Of a stretch of 19,621 nucleotides of DNA, positions 1 through 8,796 are shown piece after piece; position 1 is the first letter of the stretch, and every line of letters starts with the position of its first letter. The position numbers were made by a program, and so were the translations under genes. The notes below the pieces were generated by a model. The model was not told the DNA's origin. It searched no databases and saw only the letters and a program-made list of their open reading frames with translations. Source of the stretch: Candidatus Thorarchaeota archaeon (lineage in GTDB: Archaea > Asgardarchaeota > Thorarchaeia > Thorarchaeales > Thorarchaeaceae); the NCBI GenBank assembly GCA_011365025.1, contig RDOF01000036.1, forward strand, positions 1 through 19,621, read 5' to 3'.

Positions 1-1135
1 GTACAGTATCAAGTGTGAACAGTATTGGTGCTTCGAAGTATTGGCTTGCGTTAATCCTGAAGAATCCTTCTGCAGCATAAGCCAATCTTGCAAGGATGAA
101 TTGGCCAATAAGTAGTCCTGGGAAGATTGCGAGCAAAGATAAGAACACAACTTCACCAACCACCCTTCGATTCTCTCTCTGTCTTGATGCTCCCCTTGCG
201 CAGTGCATCCATAACTCAGTTTCTCGAGCCTCGAAATTGTATTGCAGGATTAGCGACGAAAAAAGACCGGTAAGTATCAGAAGTCCTTGAGACCGGAACA
301 CCTGAGCTAACTTTGTGTGTCCAATCCATTCAATGTAGTCGTTGACTCCGATTGCCAAGTCATTGGTAACGTGGTATTCGGAATATAGAACCTCTTCGGG
401 GTATCCAGGATATAGGGCAATGATGCTTCGTTCAATCGCCACCAATTTACTGAGCGTGTCTTGTGGACTCCAAGGGTTCAAAATCCCCCTATCGACGGCA
501 ACATTAACTGTGAATTCTATTTCCTCAGGATGAAGCAACTGCTGAAGAACAACTGCAATGGAATTGTAATAGTAATCAAATGAGCTGCTCATCAGCTGTC
601 TGTAGATTCCCACGACGTATACTGGTCTCTTACCAACATTTAGCTCGATTGAGTAGTTCATCAGAGCACCAATTCCAACATTAGCCTGGTCTGCAACGGT
701 GGGAGTAATGGCGATTTCTGTTTCAGTTTCTGGCCATCTTCCTTCAATTAGGACAAATTCGTCTGGGAAATCTTGCTTGTAGTCTTGGCTCAGACTGTAG
801 CTTCTTCCAACAAGAAGAAAATTCGGTGCTAGAGGGTCATTTACATAGAATTCATCTTGATCCATTCGCAGATTGCATTCAGCTCCAGCCAAAGCAGCAG
901 CCGCTGAGACTCCTTGAATATCCTCAATGTCGCCAACTCTATTGGCTATGCCTTCTCCTTGTACCATCATTGCAGCAGACCCGACATCAAGCAGATCATT
1001 CCAGTAGCCAACTGAAATGCAATCTATGTAGGAAGAAACTCCCGCGGCTAATGAAATAACCAGGAGAAGGCCAACAAAGGTTAAGGTCCTTCGACTACGT
1101 GAGCTATTGCCGGCTGAGAGTGGCGCTTCCAACAT
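1..1135 (-). CDS. FtsX/MacB-type ABC transporter permease, third in cluster (C-terminus cut by window edge)
   Basis: This reading frame is open from an ATG at 1135 to the left edge, about 378 codons, so the C-terminal part is missing. An in-frame TAA lies just upstream and a GGAG stretch sits about 11 bases before the ATG, which fixes the start. I translated it by hand. A basic N-terminus precedes a first membrane helix (about residues 16-37), then comes an outer domain of about 240 residues, then a second helix. The segment EARETELWMHCARGAS matches the conserved cytoplasmic loop after the second helix of FtsX-type permeases, where R/E-rich residues precede a Gly-Ala-Ser. Another helix follows before the edge. 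The outer domain start (SVGYWNDLLDVGS) resembles the same place in the permease at 5165-7900 (SIYYWNDATNIGD), so the two are probably diverged paralogues. It is last of six visible genes in the cluster. Substrate unknown. Confidence 0.85.
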   Translation of the reverse strand, partial: MLEAPLSAGNSSRSRRTLTFVGLLLVISLAAGVSSYIDCISVGYWNDLLDVGSAAMMVQGEGIANRVGDIEDIQGVSAAAALAGAECNLRMDQDEFYVNDPLAPNFLLVGRSYSLSQDYKQDFPDEFVLIEGRWPETETEIAITPTVADQANVGIGALMNYSIELNVGKRPVYVVGIYRQLMSSSFDYYYNSIAVVLQQLLHPEEIEFTVNVAVDRGILNPWSPQDTLSKLVAIERSIIALYPGYPEEVLYSEYHVTNDLAIGVNDYIEWIGHTKLAQVFRSQGLLILTGLFSSLILQYNFEARETELWMHCARGASRQRENRRVVGEVVFLSLLAIFPGLLIGQFILARLAYAAEGFFRINASQYFEAPILFTLDTV

Positions 1136-1174
1136 ATCGGGCTCTTCTCCTTATGATTTCAGGAAGTCATCCAG

Positions 1175-1426
1175 CTAAATGGATTCGTCACTAGTTAGCT
1201 TCCTCTTTTCCTGAATTCTTTCAGACTGATGCACTCTGGTTTTCCATAGCGAGTAAATAAGTCCAACTAGACCTGCTCCTGATGCGACAAGCCACAGGTC
1301 GCTGCGAAGCGGATGTTGGAGCCATATGGTCAGTATGTACATATTGAGGCAGAGAAAAAACACACCGAATGTGAAGATGACTGCGTAAAATGACCATGGA
1401 AGCTTGTTTGATTTGCGATCTACCAT
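1175..1426 (-). CDS. Small two-helix membrane protein within the ABC permease cluster
   Basis: This 83-residue protein starts at an ATG with a GAGGAG ribosome site about 8 bases upstream. It has two hydrophobic stretches, about residues 12-34 and 43-61, joined by a short loop, with a charged C-terminal tail rich in Lys, Arg and Glu (residues 62-83). No catalytic or metal-binding motif is visible and I do not recognise the family. It lies between the AbrB-fused ATPase, whose stop is 23 bases upstream, and the third permease, 39 bases downstream, all on one strand. It is therefore probably co-expressed and may be an accessory subunit of the transporter. That role is inferred from position only. 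The good ribosome site and the tight fit between neighbours support a real gene. Confidence 0.7.
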   Translation of the reverse strand: MVDRKSNKLPWSFYAVIFTFGVFFLCLNMYILTIWLQHPLRSDLWLVASGAGLVGLIYSLWKTRVHQSERIQEKRKLTSDESI

Positions 1427-1449
1427 TATTGATTACTCCTCAAAGGGCA

Positions 1450-2352
1450 CTAAGCTTCAGAGGCTTCAGCAACATCAGAACTGATATCATTTCCATTTTC
1501 ACTTGTGTCCAAGGGGCTAACTAGGAGCCCCTCCGGAGTAACCTTCAGCACCACCCTTTTTCCAATTCCAGCCAAGCGTCGGACAGTTTCAGGAATGACC
1601 ATTCTTCCCTTGGCGTCTATTTCAGTGATATCACCATATAGGGTGTGCCTTTGTCCCTCAATCAAGCCGTCTCTAATGCGCAGAACACGGTCTGCAAATT
1701 CCGCAACTTTCGGATTATGTGTGACATTCACTATACAAGTGCCAAACTCCTTGTTTGTCTTCTTGAGGGCATCCATCACCATTAGTGCAGTTTCAGAGTC
1801 CAGTTCTCCAGTCACTTCATCTGCAAGCAGTATCTCTGGCTGATTGGCGAGTGCAACACAAATCGCGACTCGCTGATTCTGCCCTCCCGATAGCTGATTC
1901 GGTTTGTGGTTCATTCGGTCCGAAAGCTCCATTGTTTCCAGAAGCATCTTTGCCCGTTTACTCGTTTCTTCCTTGCGAGCACCAGCAAGCTTCATCGGTA
2001 GAAGTACGTTCTCATACGCTGTCAGGCCGGGTACGAGGTTTCCGGTCTGCCACACGAATCCAACCTTATGCCTGCGGTAAAGCATGGAGCGTTTGTCATC
2101 AAGCAGAGTGATGCTGCTGCCATCAAACATAATTGTGCCTGCTGTTGGCCTATCCAAAGCTCCAAGCAGCTTCAACAATGTTGACTTCCCCGATCCAGAT
2201 GGCCCGACGATTGACAAAAATTCGCCATGGCCAACCTCGAAGTCTATGCCTCTGAGCGCAATGACTTCCTTCTGACCCCTACGATAGACCTTCATAAGGT
2301 CTCGAATCACAATCTTGTTCTCTTGTGCAATCTGTTCAAGTTCCTCGGTCAT
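1450..2352 (-). CDS. ABC transporter ATPase with C-terminal AbrB/SpoVT-like domain
   Basis: The first part is a LolD/MacB-type ATPase that would power the neighbouring FtsX-type permeases from the cytoplasmic side. Counting from the ATG at 2352: Walker A GPSGSGKST (residues 50-58), Q-loop Gln 102, signature LSGGQ (154-158), Walker B ILLADE (174-179) and switch His 212. The post-Walker-B sequence is DEVTGELD where DEPTGDLD is usual, but the catalytic Glu is kept. The chain then runs on for about 70 residues beyond a normal ATPase. Residues 240-282 (GDITEIDAKGRMVIPETVRR and onward) match the AbrB/SpoVT swapped-hairpin pattern, with IDxKGRxVIP then a hydrophobic strand. A short acidic tail ends the protein. 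An in-frame TTG at 2361 would overlap the upstream permease stop as TTGA; both starts are possible. The ATPase assignment is firm. The AbrB assignment is by motif, and whether it binds DNA or mediates assembly is unknown. Confidence 0.93.
   Translation of the reverse strand: MTEELEQIAQENKIVIRDLMKVYRRGQKEVIALRGIDFEVGHGEFLSIVGPSGSGKSTLLKLLGALDRPTAGTIMFDGSSITLLDDKRSMLYRRHKVGFVWQTGNLVPGLTAYENVLLPMKLAGARKEETSKRAKMLLETMELSDRMNHKPNQLSGGQNQRVAICVALANQPEILLADEVTGELDSETALMVMDALKKTNKEFGTCIVNVTHNPKVAEFADRVLRIRDGLIEGQRHTLYGDITEIDAKGRMVIPETVRRLAGIGKRVVLKVTPEGLLVSPLDTSENGNDISSDVAEASEA
1507..1635 (-). other. AbrB/SpoVT-like domain coding segment of the ABC ATPase
   Basis: This is the part of the ATPase gene encoding the AbrB-like fold (about 43 residues). 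It contains the hallmark run of Ile-Asp, Lys-Gly-Arg, Val-Ile-Pro, then an amphipathic helix (ETVRRLAGI) and a beta strand (RVVLKVTPEGLLVSPLD). In known AbrB/MazE/SpoVT proteins this unit dimerises by swapping hairpins and usually binds DNA. A cytosolic fusion to a transporter ATPase is unusual. Confidence 0.75.
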
Positions 2353-2357
2353 AGCTA

Positions 2358-5165
2358 TCAATCCATGTATTGAATTTCCTGTGCGATGTTACGTCGTAGG
2401 TTTCGTGAGGCTACGAGATAGGTCATACCCAATGTAAACACTACGGCTGTTCCAGTTATTCCTCCAAGAAGAAGAAATGGTACAATTAGTACCACTGGTA
2501 GTCGATTCCATGATACTGCCGTGCCGGTTCCCATATACATAAGCGGCAATTGAAGCGATATCTGGGCCAAAAGTAGCCCGATTATAATTCCAGCCAAGGC
2601 GGAAAGCAAAAGCCCAGTAATTGAGTCCACAATAACTGCGTAGGTAATGCTTGATGTGTTGGCTCCCATGGCACGCATCACTGAAAACTGCCTTCTCAAC
2701 CTTCCAAATCTAATCAGTGACACTATGAGCACTCCGCCGCTTAGGTAGATTAACGAGAACATCACGTTCAATGTATAGGCGCCGAATATTGATTGTCCCG
2801 CACGTGAACTCATAGCTTCATCAATTCTTTCCTTTGCAACTTCAACACTTGAAAAGCTATACGGAGCAATGTTTCGCAAGTTCAGAGCGACTTCAGTATG
2901 ATTCGCATCTGACTCTAACTGAATGTAGAATTGACTCACTCTTGAAGTGTTTAGGCAGCTATGCAAAAGCTCGATGTTCGCCACCACAAAATAGCCCGAA
3001 TCGGGATGACCGGTAAGGAATCTGGTCCTCTGATACATCTGTGAGGGACTATCGGCTAAAACGTCAACTATCCTGCAATTGGTTGAATTCTTCCAGCTTG
3101 GCCCCTCAATCTCAATCGTAATTTCGTTTCCATAGGTTGTGACCCCTCCCTGAATGTATGACAATACAGGTCTAAATGAGGCCATAACATTCGTTAGATT
3201 CTCTGACATTCTCTCCAATGCAACTTGTGGGTGATTTTCAAGTGTGAAGTAATCCAGCCAAAATCCACTAGCAAACCATTTGTCAGCCTGAAATCCAAAT
3301 ATGTCTATTGAGTTGTTGTACAAGTAGTTCATTCCGTAGTCATTATTCAAGTAGACTGCTCTTCCCTCCGTTTGGAGCATTGCAGATGCGGACGCCACAC
3401 CTTCCACGGATGTAATGTTGTCCAGAAGATCGAGTGTTACATTTTCAAGTCCCGAGTTGACCGTGACTGCTATTTCTGCGCCAGTCTGGAAGAGCAAGAG
3501 GTGTTTCACATGCATGGAGCCAGTTGAAGCAGCAACGGCAGAAAAAACTCCTGACGTGAAGACTAAGGCAATGAACATTGCCCCCAATGCCTCACTCTTC
3601 TTAAATAGTCGAACATTTCTCGAAAGCACATGTGAACCAACACGCCGTCCTTTCTTGCTAAGAACCTCAAGGGTTCTTGCCTTTGCCTGCGAAGTTGGCC
3701 TTGCCATAATTCGCGAAAGCGCTAGGATGAAGATTGAAAGAATCGGTATCAAAGCAATACCTAGTGCCAAATATGCAGAAATCGGCATTCCATAGTACCC
3801 GAACCCCAAGAGGTATGGCGTTAGAAGAAGCATCGATATTCCCAATAGAACAAGGTCACTGCCTAATGATCCCATCTCTTCACGGTCTTCGAGAATTCGC
3901 CCTTCAAGCGATTGATGAGCTTCAGTGGGTGTGATTAGGAATGCATTAATCGAAGACGGGAGTGAAACACCAAGTCCAACCACGAAGGAGAATAGAAAGA
4001 CGTATGCTATGGCTTCATAGCTAAGCAGCATCGTGAAAGTTGAGAGTAGGCTTAGGTCAAATAGAAGCAATTCCACTGCCGCGGCGGAAGCCAGAGCAGC
4101 CAAGGCTCCAGTTAGCAGAGCACCAAATGCCCCCAGCATTGCCACAACCATTCCACTACTAAGAATCCACCAAAAGGCTTGCCAACCTGAAGAACCACGT
4201 GTCTTCAAGGTTCCTACATCTCTTCTTCTTTCGTCGGCCAAGAGCTTGGACATGTTGACAGCTGTCATTATTCCCATTATTATGCTTGGAACAGAAAATG
4301 CAAGGGTTATGGCTCTCATGCTAGCTGACCAAGAAGCGTATTCATGTACTGCTGCAACCAGAGAAAATGAATCCACTCTTGCATATGGAAGGGTTCTCTG
4401 CTCAATCCGATTCTCTATGTTTTCCAGCAGCCTAACCGGGTCCTCAGAGTAAACAACCGAATGGTCGAATTGGATCCATAGTTCATTACGGAGTCCAGTG
4501 TACACATCAGCAGGGGTATTGTTGAAGGGTTCTGCAAGACCTGCCTGAGTGGTAATCATGTAAAGATTAGAAACAGATTCCTCTCCCGGGTAGTACTGGA
4601 AGCTGTAAATGTCAGTATTGAAGGTCCCAACTATTTCGTAAGTTGCGTTCTTTATGAAGTACTCGCCTTCGAAATAATACGTCGTTGAAGCAGTGTAATT
4701 ATCCCCGATTGCAAGGCCATCCTCGACAAGAATTCTGGCTTGAATCAAACACAAATCATTATCAAGAGAAATGTCATCTTGGAGTAATTCCACGGCATTG
4801 GGAAGAGAATCAAAAAATGAAGGCTCCACTCCTATGTAGTATCCCCATGCCCGGCTCCAATCACCTTCTACCAACCAGTTATTGAATTCCAGCAGCAGAA
4901 CTGGTTCAATTGCTAGGATTTCCTCTTCTTCCGCAACGACCCCCATGATATCTTGGAGAGTTGTTTCATTCTGATAATAGAAGGACGAGCTGAATGACAT
5001 ATACATATCGACAGGAACTTCTCCTGTGATATCCTCCAAGACGTCAGGGCCAATGCTATCGAAGTAGAATAGTATTCCACCTAGAACCCCAGATGATAAA
5101 GAAAAGATGACCAGAGAGGCAAGCAACTGACTTCTGCGTGAGACGAGTCTTGATAGAAGGAACAC
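2358..5165 (-). CDS. FtsX/MacB-type ABC transporter permease, second in cluster
   Basis: This 935-residue membrane protein is built as a duplicated permease. TM1 is at about 14-35, followed by an outer domain (about 36-283). A first FtsX-like core follows, with helices near 285-304, 331-358 and 383-405. The loop DERRRDVGTLKTRGSS (about 311-326) is the typical cytoplasmic coupling segment. Two middle helices lie at about 437-482. The second half repeats the plan: a helix at 525-547, an outer domain (548-800), a helix near 804-830, the loop RLRRQFSVMRAMGAN (832-846), and two last helices. Many Asn-X-Ser/Thr sites lie in the outer domains. The GTG start at 5165 has a strong ribosome site (GGGGGAG, 5173-5179) and overlaps the upstream permease stop by one base (TAGTG). 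The stop at 2358 abuts the fused ATPase. It probably pairs with another permease in the cluster. Cargo unknown. Confidence 0.92.
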   Translation of the reverse strand: MFLLSRLVSRRSQLLASLVIFSLSSGVLGGILFYFDSIGPDVLEDITGEVPVDMYMSFSSSFYYQNETTLQDIMGVVAEEEEILAIEPVLLLEFNNWLVEGDWSRAWGYYIGVEPSFFDSLPNAVELLQDDISLDNDLCLIQARILVEDGLAIGDNYTASTTYYFEGEYFIKNATYEIVGTFNTDIYSFQYYPGEESVSNLYMITTQAGLAEPFNNTPADVYTGLRNELWIQFDHSVVYSEDPVRLLENIENRIEQRTLPYARVDSFSLVAAVHEYASWSASMRAITLAFSVPSIIMGIMTAVNMSKLLADERRRDVGTLKTRGSSGWQAFWWILSSGMVVAMLGAFGALLTGALAALASAAAVELLLFDLSLLSTFTMLLSYEAIAYVFLFSFVVGLGVSLPSSINAFLITPTEAHQSLEGRILEDREEMGSLGSDLVLLGISMLLLTPYLLGFGYYGMPISAYLALGIALIPILSIFILALSRIMARPTSQAKARTLEVLSKKGRRVGSHVLSRNVRLFKKSEALGAMFIALVFTSGVFSAVAASTGSMHVKHLLLFQTGAEIAVTVNSGLENVTLDLLDNITSVEGVASASAMLQTEGRAVYLNNDYGMNYLYNNSIDIFGFQADKWFASGFWLDYFTLENHPQVALERMSENLTNVMASFRPVLSYIQGGVTTYGNEITIEIEGPSWKNSTNCRIVDVLADSPSQMYQRTRFLTGHPDSGYFVVANIELLHSCLNTSRVSQFYIQLESDANHTEVALNLRNIAPYSFSSVEVAKERIDEAMSSRAGQSIFGAYTLNVMFSLIYLSGGVLIVSLIRFGRLRRQFSVMRAMGANTSSITYAVIVDSITGLLLSALAGIIIGLLLAQISLQLPLMYMGTGTAVSWNRLPVVLIVPFLLLGGITGTAVVFTLGMTYLVASRNLRRNIAQEIQYMD

Positions 5166-7900
5166 TATAGATCTCCCCCATATGGACCAGCTTCTGCCCA
5201 GGCTGCGTTGAGCGAGGCGGCTATGTTAATTCTCGTCGACAGAACTGTGACAGCTAGGACAAACAATATCATAGACGAAACGAATATTGCCAAGACTAAT
5301 GCCACCACCAGCCAAGGTACAGTCGGGAAGAGTGCTATTGGAAAAAGGTGTGCCCAACTGCTGTAGGATGTGACTGACCCCAACAACGAATTTGAGATGT
5401 ACAATGGACCATAAATCAAGAGAAGGAGAAGGCCAATCAAAGTCAGTACAATCAGTTCCACGCCTTGCGTTTCAATGACCAATGTCTTTTGCGCTCCCAT
5501 TGACCTTAGGAGTGCGATTTCGCGTCGTCTAGTTCGAATGCCTTCTGCAGCATAGATGCCAAATGCACCCAAAATTGCGCCAATGGCAAGAATAGATGAT
5601 ACGGTGTCAACAGCCCGATCCATCAGATAGTTGGTGTTACCAGTATAAGCCGCCAATTCAATTGAAACGGACCCCCACTCGTTGTTGAGCAGTGCATAGC
5701 CGCCCCCAGTTTCTATGATGTCCAAGCCCAATTGAGTAGTATTCCCACCGGGAACCGCACTGGCGAGGCAATAGTAATTTGCCCACCCGGTGGCATTGAG
5801 TAGTTCCTCAACGCGGCTTTGATGAATCCAAGCTCTCCTCGCTCCAATGTGCTGTTCCCACCAATAGGATGAGTACTCAATGCTCCTGTGAAGGTGACCA
5901 GGAATGGCCTCAGTCACTGCAAGAACAACAAATTCGTAGATACTTGGAGGAGTATCGAAATTGAAGAATCTAATCGTATCGCCAACAGAGAATTCGTAGT
6001 CGGAGGCTATGTCAGATGATATTATTATTCCTGACGGGTTCTGAGCAAGTTTCTGAAGGTCTTGAAGTGTGTCAGATTGATTCATCCGATTTCCTCTGAA
6101 ATCGTAACCTATCTTGGAGTAGGCTTCTGGTTCAATGCCAACAAGACTGACTCCGCTGCCCCATGCATCGGAGAGAAATAGGGTTGCTTCCTTGACAATA
6201 ATCGCATTCTCTGTTGCTGGATGCGCTGTCACATTCTCAAGGAGCGCCTGCCAGCTATCTTCGTGTGATGGATGTAAATGAAACACTGCATCGGCTCCAA
6301 GAGCGAATTGAGAATGATACTTGTAGGTTACTGGGAGAGTCGAATCTATCACTGCTGAATTCCAGGCGATGCTGATTGCAAGTACAAGAACCATAATCGT
6401 TGGCCCTGCTGAAGAAGCTTCTTTGCCAATGCGTCTTATTCCCACCGATGATGCAACCTCTCCAAAGGGGCCCTTCAAGGCCCTGGACATGCTGGAGGAT
6501 GCCCTTCGCAACCCCTTAATAACAAGACTCGCTACTCCGAGAAAAACGGGAAGGGGTATGATTGATGCAACAAGGCTCAGTATTGGGATAGACTGGACCA
6601 CTTGACCCCCAAACTGGAATGAAATCCATAGCACCCCAGCCACCAAGACGACTAGGGAATCCCATTTGATTACGCCAAAACCATGGACAATTTTGGCAAG
6701 TCTTCCCCTCCCCCTATCAAGGGTTCTTCTGGTTGAGTAGTATTTCCTGTACAATAGCAATGCTGCAATTGGAAGCAACAATCCTCCAATCAGGGAAACA
6801 ACTAGAGAATCCAAAGAGATAAGCAAAGGCTCGCTCCACATCTTGGAGAGGTCAATTACGAAGTAGCCTGATGAAGCCATTGCAAACCTGCTTACGATTA
6901 CTCCACTGGCAAGACCGACTAGGCAAGTGACAAATGAAAGGACGATTATTTCCCTGTTTACAATCCTATTGACATCCGACTCAGACGCCCCGCGAGCCAT
7001 AAGCATATCAGATTCATAGCGTCTCTCATTCACGTTGAAACGGATTACCAAGAAGAGAATCATGAGAATAAGAATGACTGTCGCTCCCGATCTGTAGATT
7101 TGCCCTAGTCTGGCGATAAGTTGCCATGTGAGGTAGCCATTCACGGCCCTCAGCAGATGATTGTCCACCCAACAATTGATGTTTGCATCCCGGATTTGAT
7201 TGTCAAGGTTGATCAAATAATCTCTGCCTGAAGCGGCATTGAAAGGAGTTATTCCTGTTCTGTCAACGTTCACAAGGATTTCGCTGTAGACGTACTCCCC
7301 CATAAGCGAAGGGTGCAGAATGCCAATAAGACTTGAGAAGAACCAACCTGCATCCATCTCATCAATCCGCTCATCTGTGTCAAATACGCCCACAACGGTA
7401 AGCGGAACAAGTTCTCCCTCGTAATCGGTTGAATACTCAAATTCCTCGCCAATCTCGCCACTAATCCAATTCCATAGGTTCACTTGGTTAAGTGGAATGG
7501 CGATTTCAGATTCATTCTGCGGAAACCGCCCCTCAATAATCTGAAACACATTAGGGAATGCAGCAAGGAAAGCCTCAGAGGGAAAGAAGACCTCTCCGCT
7601 TATTCCGTGTGAATATTCATCCACTGTCTTGAAGAGATTGGCGTATTGTCGATTGAGTATCTCTGATGCAACAACACCATCAAACTCCCTGATCTCCTCT
7701 TCAAGACCCTGCAAAAAGTCTCCATGGACAGAAATCGCAAAGTCCCCAATATTCGTGGCATCGTTCCAGTAGTATATTGAATAGGAGTCAACGTAGATTG
7801 TGGTGCTTGACATCAAGGTAGCAGCCAAAAGAAGACAGACAAACGTCACTCCCTTTCGTCGAAGACTGTGAAATGCCTCGTAGCCGACAGGGACAACCAT
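5165..7900 (-). CDS. FtsX/MacB-type ABC transporter permease, first in cluster
   Basis: This protein of about 911 residues has the same two-half plan as its neighbour. TM1 (about 19-38) is followed by an outer domain of about 225 residues. The first FtsX-like core has the coupling loop ERRYESDMLMARGAS, further helices and a two-helix linker. The second half has a helix near 510-530, a second outer domain of about 245 residues, the loop RTRRREIALLRSMGAQ (about 810-825) and two C-terminal helices. I prefer the ATG at 7900 because GAGGG lies 8 bases upstream. A GTG at 7915 would overlap the ATPase stop (7912) as GTGA and add five residues, but it has no ribosome site. It directly follows the LolD-like ATPase, the usual partner order for MacB/LolCDE-like systems. 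The tail-end stop TAG is shared with the next gene's GTG. Function in export or lipid handling is inferred from family; substrate is not visible. Confidence 0.92.
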   Translation of the reverse strand: MVVPVGYEAFHSLRRKGVTFVCLLLAATLMSSTTIYVDSYSIYYWNDATNIGDFAISVHGDFLQGLEEEIREFDGVVASEILNRQYANLFKTVDEYSHGISGEVFFPSEAFLAAFPNVFQIIEGRFPQNESEIAIPLNQVNLWNWISGEIGEEFEYSTDYEGELVPLTVVGVFDTDERIDEMDAGWFFSSLIGILHPSLMGEYVYSEILVNVDRTGITPFNAASGRDYLINLDNQIRDANINCWVDNHLLRAVNGYLTWQLIARLGQIYRSGATVILILMILFLVIRFNVNERRYESDMLMARGASESDVNRIVNREIIVLSFVTCLVGLASGVIVSRFAMASSGYFVIDLSKMWSEPLLISLDSLVVSLIGGLLLPIAALLLYRKYYSTRRTLDRGRGRLAKIVHGFGVIKWDSLVVLVAGVLWISFQFGGQVVQSIPILSLVASIIPLPVFLGVASLVIKGLRRASSSMSRALKGPFGEVASSVGIRRIGKEASSAGPTIMVLVLAISIAWNSAVIDSTLPVTYKYHSQFALGADAVFHLHPSHEDSWQALLENVTAHPATENAIIVKEATLFLSDAWGSGVSLVGIEPEAYSKIGYDFRGNRMNQSDTLQDLQKLAQNPSGIIISSDIASDYEFSVGDTIRFFNFDTPPSIYEFVVLAVTEAIPGHLHRSIEYSSYWWEQHIGARRAWIHQSRVEELLNATGWANYYCLASAVPGGNTTQLGLDIIETGGGYALLNNEWGSVSIELAAYTGNTNYLMDRAVDTVSSILAIGAILGAFGIYAAEGIRTRRREIALLRSMGAQKTLVIETQGVELIVLTLIGLLLLLIYGPLYISNSLLGSVTSYSSWAHLFPIALFPTVPWLVVALVLAIFVSSMILFVLAVTVLSTRINIAASLNAAWAEAGPYGGDL
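5173..5179 (-). promoter_or_regulatory. Ribosome binding site that fixes the GTG start of the second permease
   Basis: GGGGGAG lies seven bases before the GTG at 5165, inside the last codons of the upstream permease. It supports translation starting at the one-base TAGTG overlap. Confidence 0.7.
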
Positions 7901-7911
7901 CGTAAGCGCCC

Positions 7912-8610
7912 TCACGAGTTGACGATCTGTCCATCGCGCATAGTATATACCTTGTCCATCTTCTTCCCAACATCCGGGTCATGCGTGACGCAAATCAGTG
8001 TGCCACCTTCGCCCTTCGTTAGCTCAATAAGGACTTTCATGATCTCTTCTCCGGTGGCAGTGTCCAAATCCCCTGTCGGTTCATCCGCAAGGACGACGAC
8101 GGAGCTGGCAGAGCCCGGCGGTTTGGCCAGTGCACGCGCAATTGCCACTCGCTGCTGCTCCCCGCCGCTTAGTTCGTCTGGACGATGGTCAGCTCTCTCA
8201 GTGAGCCCGACGAGGCCAAGCAGGTGGTCAACCCGTCGCTTGCGTGTCTCTTCATCCACACCGGCTATCAACAGTGGAAGCTCCACGTTCTCGTAGGCTG
8301 AAAGGACTGGCAACAGGTTGAAGAACTGAAACACATAGGAGATCTTGTTTCTTCTCACTACTGTCAGTTCCTTCTCATTCATGTGTGTGATGTCCACATC
8401 ATCAATGATGACTTTTCCATCAGTAGGCCGGTCCAGCGCCCCAATCAAGTTGAGCAATGTTGTCTTTCCTGAACCTGATGGGCCCATGATACCAACTGCT
8501 TCTCCTTTGAAAATATCAAGTGATACTCCACGAAGCGCATGAACTTCAATCTCTCCCATGTTGTAGATTCTTGAGACCGAGCCGAGATGAATCAATGGAT
8601 GTTCAGACAC
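7912..8610 (-). CDS. LolD/MacB-family ABC transporter ATPase
   Basis: This cytosolic ATPase of 232 residues drives FtsX/MacB-type permeases. From the GTG at 8610: Walker A GPSGSGKTT (43-51), Q-loop Gln 95, signature LSGGE (147-151), Walker B ending ADEPTGDLD with Asp 176 and Glu 177, and switch His 210. A few extra residues (PPGSASS) sit just before Walker B. The reading frame is open back to a TTG at 8643. I prefer GTG 8610 because it yields the usual family N-terminus (HPLIHLGSVSRIYNMG), has GAGGTG about 10 bases upstream, and a TATA-like box at 8668-8674 would start the transcript near 8645. It is the first gene of the cluster, with the first permease beginning 11 bases after its stop. Length and motifs are normal, so the ATPase call is secure. 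Pairing with specific permeases is inferred. Confidence 0.95.
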   Translation of the reverse strand: MSEHPLIHLGSVSRIYNMGEIEVHALRGVSLDIFKGEAVGIMGPSGSGKTTLLNLIGALDRPTDGKVIIDDVDITHMNEKELTVVRRNKISYVFQFFNLLPVLSAYENVELPLLIAGVDEETRKRRVDHLLGLVGLTERADHRPDELSGGEQQRVAIARALAKPPGSASSVVVLADEPTGDLDTATGEEIMKVLIELTKGEGGTLICVTHDPDVGKKMDKVYTMRDGQIVNS

Positions 8611-8667
8611 GAAGGAACCACACCTCTCACAGTTCAAATGCAACTATGTAAGCCCAAGAAAGTGAAC

Positions 8668-8674
8668 TAATAAA
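8668..8674 (-). promoter_or_regulatory. TATA-like box, probable promoter of the ABC cluster
   Basis: The minus strand reads gTTTATTAg here. Archaeal transcription usually begins about 25 bases further on, which would be near 8645. That leaves a leader of about 35 bases before the GTG at 8610. Assignment is by sequence and spacing only. Confidence 0.4.
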
Positions 8675-8753
8675 CTCCACTCCTTGCGTAAGTCTGCCCT
8701 AACAGGGTGAAAGAGGCAAACAGCTACATCAACAAGAAACTTTATCAAATGAT

Positions 8754-8762
8754 TGTATATTA
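8754..8762 (+). promoter_or_regulatory. TATA-like box, probable promoter of the four-helix membrane protein gene
   Basis: The sequence tGTATATTA sits about 40 bases before the GTG start at 8797. Transcription would begin near 8784. A second AT-rich candidate, CTTTATC, lies at 8740-8746. The region is shared with the divergent ABC cluster promoter. Confidence 0.4.
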
Positions 8763-8796
8763 TCTCACCATAGAATAGTCTGGATGTTTCCAAGCA

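Noticed and set aside
4033..4452. Long plus-strand reading frame opposite the second permease
   Set aside because: It lies wholly antisense to a strongly supported permease gene, has low-complexity composition and no ribosome site; it is a shadow of the real frame.
8611..8643. CERCG motif at the N-terminus of the first ATPase if translation starts at TTG 8643
   Set aside because: A single CxxC is not enough for a zinc site, and the GTG at 8610 with its ribosome site and TATA spacing is a better start, leaving the motif in the leader.
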